Position numbers and translations under genes: made by a program
The notes under the pieces: model-generated
What the model was told of the DNA's origin: nothing
The model's database searches: none
Seen by the model: only the letters and a program-made list of their open reading frames with translations
NCBI GenBank assembly: GCA_003246035.1
Contig: QKBP01000045.1
Coordinates: 1 to 12,884, forward strand
DNA: 12,884 nucleotides
Direction of reading: 5' to 3'
Source of the DNA: Desulfuromonadaceae bacterium
GTDB lineage: Bacteria; Desulfobacterota; Desulfuromonadia; Desulfuromonadales; SZUA-401
Shown here: piece after piece, positions 6,601 to 12,728 of the stretch
How the letters are laid out: every line of letters starts with the position of its first letter
How positions within the stretch are numbered: the first letter of the stretch is position 1

Positions 6601-9421
6601 TACTGTCGTTTACCGTCACCTCCAAATTAGCTGTGCTGTTGTCATAGGCTGTCACCGAAAATCTTGCCGAAAGTCCATCGGCAGCGAGCACTGGACTGCT
6701 CGTAAGATCACCACCCAAGATCGTCAGATCGCTGTCTGAAATTGCGACAACCGGTTTATCGAAGGTCAGGGTATAGGTCACCAAAATGTCGTTATCGGAG
6801 ACGGTGCCATCGAGATTGTCCGTGGCGATCGTCACCCGGGGGTTCAGGGTGTCGACCGGCAGGGAATGGCTCGCTTCCACCAGGGTGTTACCGTTCAAGT
6901 CGGTGACCGAGTTCTTGACGGTTATCTTCAGGTCTTTGTCGCTTGAGTCGAAGGCGATCGCCTGGAAGGTCGCCGACGTCCCGTCGGGGGCAAAAACCAG
7001 GCTGCCGTCCACATAATCTCCGCCTTCGATGAGCAGATCACTCAGATTCAGGGAGGTGATCTCTTCGCTGAAATCCAGCGTATAGGTCACCAGGCTGTCT
7101 GAGGCGTTTACGACCCCGTCCTGGTTATCGTCGAGAATCGTAACCGTCGGGTTCAGGGTGTCGATCCCGAACTCGGTTTCGGCCACATAGTCGACCATGG
7201 CGTTACCGGCCGCATCCTGGGCGCCGGTGACGTCGACATTCATGTTATCGACATCGATGTTGCCATCCTGGACCAGGTAGGTCTTGGTAAAGACCGTGCC
7301 GGTAGCATCCCACCCCCCGCCGGAATCGAGCAGCGAACCGGTCGGATCGATCACGAAGCCGGTCAGATTGTCGATGAACACGAGCGTCGGATCAACGGTC
7401 TGATCCATTGCCTCGCTGAAGGTAACGGACACGGACAGGGTCTGTCCGGCATGCGCATCGGCAATCGGATCAAACGCCAGATTACTCCCCGGTAAAGTGG
7501 CCGTGACATCATTCACTTGCGGATTTAGGGTGTCGATCGCGAAATTGGGAGAGCTGGTCGAGCCGACGCCCGGGTTGCCGGCCGCATCCTGCACCCCGGC
7601 ATTGTTGAGGGTGATCAGGTTGGAGGGATCTTCGATCGGCACAAACGGGGTGAATGTCGCCTTCCAGGTAACCCCCCCGTCGGTCGAACTGACATCCGTC
7701 AGGGTGCCGTTTTCGAAGTTGAGGTCGCTGTTGGTAAAGTCGGTGACCGGGGCATCGAAGGTAATGGTCACCTCGGCGGTGTCGCCGAATTTCAGCGCCG
7801 TGTCGTCGATGGTGATGGTCGCACTCGGCGGAATGTCGTCGAGACTGTAGACCTTGTCGAAGCTCCCCGAGCCGAGGTTGCCAGCGCTGTCGTAGGAATC
7901 GACCTGGGCGTGGAGGGTGCCGCTGTTGTTGACATCGCACGCGTCCCTCAGACTCCCCCCCGACACGTTGATGCTGAAGGTCCCGTCGGCGCGGACCGAG
8001 CCGGTCGCCACGATGACATCATTGAGGCTCAGACTCACCGAATCGCCGATCTTACCGCCGCTTACCGCACCGGTCACGGCAACATCTCCCCCAGACTCGG
8101 CAATATTGACGATGTTGTCGCTGGTGATGTCATTAACGGTGATGGTCGGAGTAGGCTCCGCGGTATCGATCTGAAAGGAGTTCCCCAGGTCCACGGCGAA
8201 CCCTGAGTTGCCGGCGCCGTCGACCGAATCGATCCGCGCATCGATGGTGCCGCTCCCCCCTTCGACCCCGAGCGTCGGGGCAAGGGCCGAACCGGGGACA
8301 TTGACGCTGAAGTTGTGCCCATCGGGGAGAACATAGCCGGTATAATCGGTGCCGTTGATGGTCAGGGTGATCAGGTCGCCGGCGAGGTTCTCGTAGTACG
8401 CCTCGGAGACCGTCCCGGTGAGGGTGATCGTCCCCTGCGACTCGGACTGGTTGACGATCCCGTCACCGGCGACGATCGGGTCGAGGGTGATCGTCGGCTG
8501 AGGCGCCAGGGTATCGATCGAATATCCCATCGGCGGGTCTACATAAGCGACATTACCGCTCTGGTCGACAACTTCGGCATCGACGGCCCCGGTCAGCCCC
8601 TCGATGCCCTGCTGCGGCGCGAGGATGTCCCCCGAGACGTCGGCGCTGAAGGTCAGGTCATCCAGCACCGAGGTCGTAACCGTCGTGCCGTTGATCGTCA
8701 AGGTCACGATGTCGCCGACGGTTGCGGTCCCGCCGACGCGACCGCTGATCGTGACCAAGTTGGCCGGATCGGACTCGGCAACGTTGATGATGTTGTCGGA
8801 TGTGATGCTGTCGAGAATGATGGTCGGGGCGACGTTGAAGACCTTGTGGCCCGACGAGCCCCCGGCCACCGACGGTCGGGGGGGGATATCCGGGACCACC
8901 GGGTCGAGCAGCACCGCTTCGGACAGCTCCGCGTTCGGGACCAGGTCTCCCGCGCCGGTGCCGCTGTCGGCGGTGAAGACCTCGATCTCCTGGTCGGTCG
9001 GCAGCGTATCGTTCTGGACGGTCACCACCTCGACATCCCCGTCCTGGGCCACATCGAGCCCTTCGCTCGCCACGCGCAGGCTCCCCGCCTTGGCCGCATC
9101 GGTGGTTCCGACCATCTTGAAGAGCTCGTCGAGGGTCGCGATATGGTCGCTGCTGAAGTGCGCCTGGGTAAACGCGCTGCCGGCAGGGTCGACGAACATA
9201 ACCTGCGGAGCAGATCCGCTCAGGGCATCGAGTGCGCCGTTCGGGATGACGACGTAGGTCCCGTCCGAGAACCCGAGCAGCAGGTCGACGTCGGCGACAT
9301 CGACGGAGACCAGCTCGGCTTCGCAACAGGGGACGACGATGCTCCCGTCCGCCGCGACCTCGGCACGCTTGATATCTTGACTCTGGACACCCTGCCCGCT
9401 GTTTTCGCTCTTCTCTGCCAT
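3617..9421 (-). CDS. Giant RTX adhesin exported by type I secretion (Ig-like repeats)
   Basis: This is a 1934-residue, acidic, Asp/Asn/Thr-rich surface or secreted adhesin, probably for cell-surface or biofilm attachment. It has no N-terminal signal peptide, as expected for type I export. Residues 1-195 form a distinct N-terminal region with a rare C32-C33 pair and LLLGFSDGTYVVIP (47-60), which loosely resembles BapA-type prefix domains. Residues 196-1274 hold ten Ig-like domains of about 100-120 residues in three or four subtypes, joined at V/I-D-T-x-x-P linkers. Residues 1275-1480 are beta-rich and unrecognised. Residues 1488-1577 are ten consecutive RTX nonapeptides. Three units of 61-70 residues starting with DT(V/A)SYA follow, and more RTX runs extend to about 1790. 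Residues 1790-1934 form the C-terminal secretion region, ending IQWFVA. The ATG has GAGG 6 bases upstream. I see no LapG-type TAAG site near the N terminus. Adhesin rather than toxin is inferred from the Ig array and the lack of an enzymatic domain. Confidence 0.93.
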   Translation of the reverse strand: MAEKSENSGQGVQSQDIKRAEVAADGSIVVPCCEAELVSVDVADVDLLLGFSDGTYVVIPNGALDALSGSAPQVMFVDPAGSAFTQAHFSSDHIATLDELFKMVGTTDAAKAGSLRVASEGLDVAQDGDVEVVTVQNDTLPTDQEIEVFTADSGTGAGDLVPNAELSEAVLLDPVVPDIPPRPSVAGGSSGHKVFNVAPTIILDSITSDNIINVAESDPANLVTISGRVGGTATVGDIVTLTINGTTVTTSVLDDLTFSADVSGDILAPQQGIEGLTGAVDAEVVDQSGNVAYVDPPMGYSIDTLAPQPTITLDPIVAGDGIVNQSESQGTITLTGTVSEAYYENLAGDLITLTINGTDYTGYVLPDGHNFSVNVPGSALAPTLGVEGGSGTIDARIDSVDGAGNSGFAVDLGNSFQIDTAEPTPTITVNDITSDNIVNIAESGGDVAVTGAVSGGKIGDSVSLSLNDVIVATGSVRADGTFSINVSGGSLRDACDVNNSGTLHAQVDSYDSAGNLGSGSFDKVYSLDDIPPSATITIDDTALKFGDTAEVTITFDAPVTDFTNSDLNFENGTLTDVSSTDGGVTWKATFTPFVPIEDPSNLITLNNAGVQDAAGNPGVGSTSSPNFAIDTLNPQVNDVTATLPGSNLAFDPIADAHAGQTLSVSVTFSEAMDQTVDPTLVFIDNLTGFVIDPTGSLLDSGGGWDATGTVFTKTYLVQDGNIDVDNMNVDVTGAQDAAGNAMVDYVAETEFGIDTLNPTVTILDDNQDGVVNASDSLVTYTLDFSEEITSLNLSDLLIEGGDYVDGSLVFAPDGTSATFQAIAFDSSDKDLKITVKNSVTDLNGNTLVEASHSLPVDTLNPRVTIATDNLDGTVSDNDILVTYTLTFDKPVVAISDSDLTILGGDLTSSPVLAADGLSARFSVTAYDNSTANLEVTVNDSIVDQVGRPLLPATNTLAVDTTNPTVISIIEDNLDGVVSGPDNVVNYTVNFSREVASVTAADVSVAGGTLNAPPVLAADGMSATFSVTAYDDSTLNLVVNVKNSIVDLNGNALVPTQNNILAVDTKDPEAFVTISDTLITDADATVSVVVNFTEAMSRSVTPTLTFSQDVTGILSKSLQGWYNADRKFVVIYDVLDTNVDLSDIKVSVTGGRDVNGNLFQGINDAVVFGVDTLNPSVTIVEDNLDGVVSDLDRVVHYTLNFSEEVVSVSASDLSITGGTLTSGPVLAADGLSATFSVTAWDMSTADLVVTVNNTIVDINGNPLNPASNTLTVDTTVHFPDLTCELYTSSEFKVTGGSGNPAGSYVAGASEAEHLVASSPAGQATRERIDGTAGNDVIDHNANFSADAGQWAKNLHLDFFVYEDLTKVELIADPAISGISNFDFEAAGLVRSGDTWTLDISDPAVVGNLLANGLDVRVVYDVADTGGPIDFNVVVNVSGSYDSGVPYDISQTLPFSWRDATTEADFNLTQAGNQVMVLPRDGLGVDIYAGDGDDQVYAGAGHDTVYGAAGIDTLDGGQGNDLLFGGTDNDILIGAEGEDVLYGEQGDDSLSGGLDNDLLVGGAGADQLDGGSGIDTVSYAGSTADVVASLATGLGSGGDAEGDQYISIENLIGGDGNDILIGNVDANVLDGGLGNDTASYADSLAGVTASLVSGSGTAGDALGDSYVGIENLTGGAGADTLIGDAGDNILTGGGAGDALYGGGGTDTASYADASQGVIAALDGSLYDFQTNDAAGDTFDQIENLLGSIHDDSLFGNTSDNVLDGGVGNDRLYGSAGNDTLWADQGHDIARGDIGADTIYISSNAADLPTAIDGGADTDTLVVDGLSSVVGNYDFSDLAGLDARLDNLEILDIREGTDLFRADAATTIEITGQDILNMVDGGTELTVLADSGDILDLSAFTAVGETCDGGTLIAPNHTEYVISDGGGEIARIQWFVA
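4052..4960 (-). repeat. RTX calcium-binding nonapeptide repeats in the adhesin
   Basis: Residues 1488-1577 (bases 4691-4960) are ten back-to-back GGxGxDxLx-type nonapeptides, for example GGQGNDLLF and GGAGADQLD. From 1572 to about 1790 there are three longer related units, beginning at 1572, 1633 and 1703. Each has DT(V/A)SYA, a variable stretch of about 25 residues, an I-E-N-L motif and then RTX turns. In known RTX proteins these repeats bind Ca2+ outside the cell and drive folding after export. The DNA here is very GC-rich (47 of 60 bases in 4621-4680). Confidence 0.95.
5600..8836 (-). repeat. Array of ten Ig-like domains in the adhesin
   Basis: The approximate units are residues 196-305, 306-420 and 421-528 (type A, with SDNI(I/V)N(V/I)AES or GDGIVNQSES), 529-632 (single type), 633-755 and 1064-1170 (type C, with (S/T)EAM and V-T-G-x-x-D-x-x-G-N), and 756-858, 858-960, 960-1064 and 1171-1274 (type B). 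Type B shares VLAADGLSATFSVTAYD and a DNLDGVVS-type loop. The copies are clearly related in protein but diverged in DNA, so this is not a recent tandem expansion. The order B-B-B-C-B shows a C unit inserted among B units. Confidence 0.85.
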
Positions 9422-9443
9422 ATCCTACCTCAACTTTCAGCTT

Positions 9444-9474
9444 GTCCCGCCAGGCCAGTGACGCCAGGCGGGAC
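9444..9474 (-). other. Intercistronic hairpin before the adhesin start
   Basis: GTCCCGCC and GGCGGGAC form a perfect 8-bp stem. After one A/A mismatch, 3 more pairs close a 7-base loop. It lies in the 76-base gap between the TolQ-like gene and the adhesin. No U-tract follows, so a full terminator is unlikely. An mRNA processing or stability element, or partial attenuation, is possible. It ends 12 bases before the GAGG ribosome site. Confidence 0.6.
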
Positions 9475-9497
9475 GCGGATCAACGACCGGTGAGGCC

Positions 9498-11351
9498 TTA
9501 CGCCTCCTGCTCGCTTACCTGCAACCCGGGCATGCTCCCCAGGAGTTTCGACAGCAGCTCGTGCGAGGTCTTGGCGTCCGAGGACCGGCGGTGCATCAGC
9601 TCGGCGACCTGCTTGGCCAATTCGCCACCACCGGCCTCAACCGCCTGGAACAGCGCCGAGAGTTGCTTGCCCAGCTGCTGAAGCTCGCCCTGGAGTGCCT
9701 CGCCGGCACCCTCAAGCTGCTCACGGGCCTTGTCATCGCCTTCGGCCTGACGTTCTGCCAGTTCGACAATCCGTGCCGCGATCTGCTGGGCGCCATTCTC
9801 GGACTGGCTGGCCAGAGTCGCCAGCAGCTGCTCGAGCTTCTCGCTGTCCTCGCCCAGCTGTCCCTGGAGCCGGGAACCGAGCTGCTGCAAATCGCTGCGT
9901 ACGCTGGAGTTCGTGACGTTGAGCAGCCGGTGCGTCTCCTTGGCGGCGGACCCCGCTTGCACCGTCAGCTCGGAGAGCTGGCTGGAAATCTCGCTGCCGG
10001 ACCGCTCCATGCTGGAGAAGATCTCGCTCATCTGGCCGTTGAGCTGCTGCAGCTCGGCGTTGAAGCTTCGGCCGTTCTCGTTCTGGACCGTCAACGCCTG
10101 CAGCGTCTCTTCGCGCTGGTGCTTGAAGTCGTCGATCACGGCGCCGATCATGCGCTGCTGGTTGCGCACCGACTCGCCCAGGCGCTCTTCGATATTGAAG
10201 GCGTCGAGCCGGTCGATGAGCCGCTTCTGCTCTTCGACCTGGGCGGCGAGGAGCTTGTGGGTCTCCCGGCCTTCGCCGGCCAGGTTGACCGCCAGGTCGG
10301 AGAGCTGACCGGAGACCGCGTTGTTGCGCTGCTCCAGGCTGGTCAGGAGGGTACCGAGCTGGCTGCCGAGCTTCTGCAGTTCGGCGCGGAAGCCGTTGTT
10401 CGCCTCGGTCTGCTCGGTGAGCGCCCTGAGCATGTCGGCGCGCTGGGTCTTGAAGTCGTCGATCTCGGCCGTCAGAGCCCGCTGGCGGATCCTGGCCGCC
10501 TCGGTGAGACGCTCCTCGATGCGTAGCAGGACCGAGGCGGTCAGGTCATTGGCCTGGTCGTAACAGCCGATCGCGGCATCGGGGGTCCGGAACGTAATGC
10601 TCTCGAACGACAGGGCGACTTCGATGTGCCGCGCCAATTCGGAACTCAGCACCGAGAAGATATCCCCTTGGAAGCGCTTGATACCGACCATCATCAGGCC
10701 GAGGATGATCGAGCCGAGCAGGCCGAACATCGAGGCCGAAAAGGCGATCGCCATCGACTGCATCGGAGCCTTCATCTTTTCGATCATGTTGCTGAAGACC
10801 ACGATCGGGTCGGCGGCGCTCATGTCGAGATCGGAGAAACTCCCGATCAGGGCGCCGATGTCTCCCAGCGTCGCGAGCAGGCCGATGAAGGTCCCGAGCA
10901 GGCCCATCCCGACCAGCAGGCCGGTCAGGTAGGAAGGGAGTGCATTGCGGCGATTGAGCCGGGAATGGACATTGGCGAGCTCGTGCTCGAGGGCCGCCTG
11001 TTCCTGGTGGGAGATCGACCGGTCGCAGGACGTGGCGATCATCTGCAGCAGGCAGGCGATATCGCAGCGGAAGTTGTTGGCCATCTCGCGCAGGGCCGCC
11101 GAGGCGGTCTTGGCATGAATCGCCCGCGAAAAATCGACCAGGGCCCTCGCCTCGCCCATCAGGCGTTTGGCGTTCATCAGGATGATGAGCCCGCCGACCA
11201 GGATGATCACGAAGATCGTGTAGTTGATCTGCGGGTGGGGGTTGCGATCGAGGGTCGACCGGATCGCGTCAAAGAAGATCGTGGCCCCGACCAGCAGCAT
11301 CACGAACGGGAGCGAGACAAACAGATAGTACATCTTCAGGTGTCTAAGCAT
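9498..11351 (-). CDS. MotA/TolQ/ExbB proton-channel family protein with long coiled-coil tail
   Basis: This is a 617-residue inner-membrane protein. Hydrophobic segments lie at about 8-28, 43-60, 139-161 and 199-224. The last two carry the family core: LTGLLVGMGLLGTFIGL (142-158), and MAIAFSASMFGLLGSI (200-215) with Ser at the usual polar position. Family members are ion-conducting halves of motors that energise flagella, TonB or Tol systems. A proton-driven role here is inferred. After about residue 270 comes a long, charged, Gln/Glu/Leu-rich coiled coil made of repeats that end in THxLL-like motifs (THKLL to 368, THRLL to 477, SHELL to 600). Typical ExbB/TolQ proteins are about 230-260 residues, so the tail is an unusual extension. 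It recalls ZorA of Zorya phage defence, but no ZorC, ZorD or ZorE is in this window. The start has only a weak purine-rich ribosome site (GAGAGA), so Met7 is an alternative. The gene lies between the HlyD-type adaptor and the adhesin. Confidence 0.87.
   Translation of the reverse strand: MLRHLKMYYLFVSLPFVMLLVGATIFFDAIRSTLDRNPHPQINYTIFVIILVGGLIILMNAKRLMGEARALVDFSRAIHAKTASAALREMANNFRCDIACLLQMIATSCDRSISHQEQAALEHELANVHSRLNRRNALPSYLTGLLVGMGLLGTFIGLLATLGDIGALIGSFSDLDMSAADPIVVFSNMIEKMKAPMQSMAIAFSASMFGLLGSIILGLMMVGIKRFQGDIFSVLSSELARHIEVALSFESITFRTPDAAIGCYDQANDLTASVLLRIEERLTEAARIRQRALTAEIDDFKTQRADMLRALTEQTEANNGFRAELQKLGSQLGTLLTSLEQRNNAVSGQLSDLAVNLAGEGRETHKLLAAQVEEQKRLIDRLDAFNIEERLGESVRNQQRMIGAVIDDFKHQREETLQALTVQNENGRSFNAELQQLNGQMSEIFSSMERSGSEISSQLSELTVQAGSAAKETHRLLNVTNSSVRSDLQQLGSRLQGQLGEDSEKLEQLLATLASQSENGAQQIAARIVELAERQAEGDDKAREQLEGAGEALQGELQQLGKQLSALFQAVEAGGGELAKQVAELMHRRSSDAKTSHELLSKLLGSMPGLQVSEQEA
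9552..10520 (-). repeat. Repeated coiled-coil module in the TolQ-like tail
   Basis: Residues 278-368 and 387-477 align along their whole length at a 109-residue period. Both start IEERL, contain (E/V)IDDFK near position 20, pass through AELQ(K/Q)L, and end ETH(K/R)LL. A third partial copy at about 550-600 starts GELQQLGKQ and ends TSHELL. The similarity is at protein level and the codons have diverged. The feature covers bases from the start of copy 1 to the end of copy 3. Confidence 0.8.
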
Positions 11352-11368
11352 GGCGTTCTCTCTCTAGT

Positions 11369-11390
11369 ACGTTTTTGTCGATAAACACGT
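11369..11390. promoter_or_regulatory. Near-perfect 22-base palindrome, operator-like
   Basis: The plus strand follows ACGT-N-TTT-N-TCGA-N-AAA-N-ACGT, so 18 of 22 positions are symmetric around a central TCGA. It lies 18 bases upstream of the TolQ-like start, in a 73-base gap. It could bind a dimeric regulator or fold as a weak RNA hairpin. No regulator is identified. Confidence 0.4.
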
Positions 11391-11403
11391 GGCCTTGCGC
11401 GCC

Positions 11404-11424
11404 GCGTCTTCGCTAAAAAGACGC
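11404..11424 (-). other. Hairpin directly after the HlyD-type gene stop
   Basis: GCGTCTT and AAGACGC form a perfect 7-bp stem with a 7-base loop, abutting the TGA stop at 11425-11427. No U-tract follows it, so it may protect the 3' end of the upstream message or cause partial termination. Confidence 0.45.
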
Positions 11425-12711
11425 TCAGCCGGCACGAAACGCCCCGTCTCGAAATTTAAGTAACGGCGACAGCAAATACGACAGGATGGTCCGTTTCCCG
11501 ACCGCGATGTCGGCGCTGGCCCCCATCCCGGGCATCAGCGCACCGGGGAGCTGATCGCGTTCGGCCAGCCCCGAGACGTCGACCTCGACGTTCACCCGGT
11601 AGTAACGGATCTCCCGTTCATCCTTCAGGGTGTCGGCGCTGACGTCCATGACACGCCCCTCGAAGGCCCCGTAGGTCGCGTAGTCGTAGGCGCCGACGCG
11701 CACCCGGGCCGGCAGCCCACGGCGCAGATGGGCCCGGTCGTTGGGGTTGGCCCGGGCCTCGATCACGATGCGCTGGTCGCTCGGGGTGATCTCCAGCAGG
11801 ATTTCGCTCGGACGCACCACCGCGCCGATGGTCGTCACGTTGAGCTTGTTGATCAGCCCTGCCACCGGACTCCGGACAATGTTCCGTTCCTGGCGATCGA
11901 CGCTACTGTCGAGACCGAGGCTGATGTTCTCCAGCTCCACGCGCACCTCTGTCAGCGCCGCGGAGGCTTCGGCGCGGGACCGTGCGACCGCTTCCTTCTC
12001 CCGCAGCTCGAACTCCTTCAGGGCCGCCTGCAAACGGGGGACGCGGCTGGTCAGCTCGGCGATCTCGGTCTTGAGCTGCTGGAGGCGCATCTGGCTGTCG
12101 AGCACTTCGAGCTCCGAAGCCGCGTTGTTCTGGCGCAGATCCTCGATCACCCGACTTTTCTTCTGCGCCAGAACCAGCTCATCCAGGAGGTTCTTCTGCT
12201 TCGCCTTGACCTCCGCGAGTTCGTTCATCTTCTGGCGGGTCTGGGCCTGCAGCACCTTGAGTTCCTGGTCAAGCTGCAGGCGCCTGGCCTTCCAGGCCTC
12301 CAGTTCGACCGCGACCACGCTCCGGTCGCTCAGCGCTTCGGGGAAGGAGACCTCATCAGCCCCCTGCACTTCGGCCAGCAGGCGGGCCTCTCGCCCCCGC
12401 AGGGCATCGAGCCGGGACTGCTCCTGCTCCAGGCTGGAGCGGGTCTGCACGTCCGAAAGCACCATCAGCGGCTCACCGGCCGCGACCACCTGCCCCTCCT
12501 CGACCAGGATCTTTTCGACGATCCCCCCCTCGAGATGCTGCACGATCTGCGATTTGCCCGCCGGGATGATCTGCCCCTCGGCACGCACAATGACGTCGAC
12601 TTCGGTCAGCCCGGCCCACACCACCACGCACAAGCTGCTGAAGAGCATCAGGAGCATAAAGGCCCTCTGCGGGGTCAGGTGCGCCTGTATTTTCCGGACA
12701 GGTTTCAACAT
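11425..12711 (-). CDS. HlyD-family periplasmic adaptor of type I secretion (LapC-like)
   Basis: This membrane fusion protein links the ABC exporter in the inner membrane to a TolC-type outer-membrane channel. The 428 residues match the family length. In order: a short cytoplasmic N terminus, one transmembrane helix (about 18-35), the first lipoyl half with V-Q-H-L-E-G-G-I-V (57-65) and GQVVAAGEPL (73-82), a long alpha-helical hairpin (about 89-275), the second lipoyl half RSPVAGLI (280-287), and a beta-barrel (about 310-405). The C terminus GKRTILSYLLSPL (405-417) is typical of HlyD/LapC/PrtE-type adaptors. The ATG is 17 bases after the stop of the preceding OmpA-domain gene. The ribosome site is weak (AGAGGA is rather far, AAGAG rather close), which may mean translational coupling. 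Drug-efflux adaptors such as EmrA are unlikely, given the C terminus and the RTX context. Confidence 0.94.
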   Translation of the reverse strand: MLKPVRKIQAHLTPQRAFMLLMLFSSLCVVVWAGLTEVDVIVRAEGQIIPAGKSQIVQHLEGGIVEKILVEEGQVVAAGEPLMVLSDVQTRSSLEQEQSRLDALRGREARLLAEVQGADEVSFPEALSDRSVVAVELEAWKARRLQLDQELKVLQAQTRQKMNELAEVKAKQKNLLDELVLAQKKSRVIEDLRQNNAASELEVLDSQMRLQQLKTEIAELTSRVPRLQAALKEFELREKEAVARSRAEASAALTEVRVELENISLGLDSSVDRQERNIVRSPVAGLINKLNVTTIGAVVRPSEILLEITPSDQRIVIEARANPNDRAHLRRGLPARVRVGAYDYATYGAFEGRVMDVSADTLKDEREIRYYRVNVEVDVSGLAERDQLPGALMPGMGASADIAVGKRTILSYLLSPLLKFRDGAFRAG

Positions 12712-12728
12712 GCGCTCTTGTCGATCCT

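Noticed and set aside
5771..8885. Phase-variation tracts: runs of seven G or C in the adhesin at 5771-5777, 6384-6390, 7672-7678, 7955-7961 and 8879-8885
   Set aside because: For a 5.8-kb gene of about 60% GC, two or three such runs are expected by chance, and seven bases is short for slippage switching. The frame is intact across all of them.
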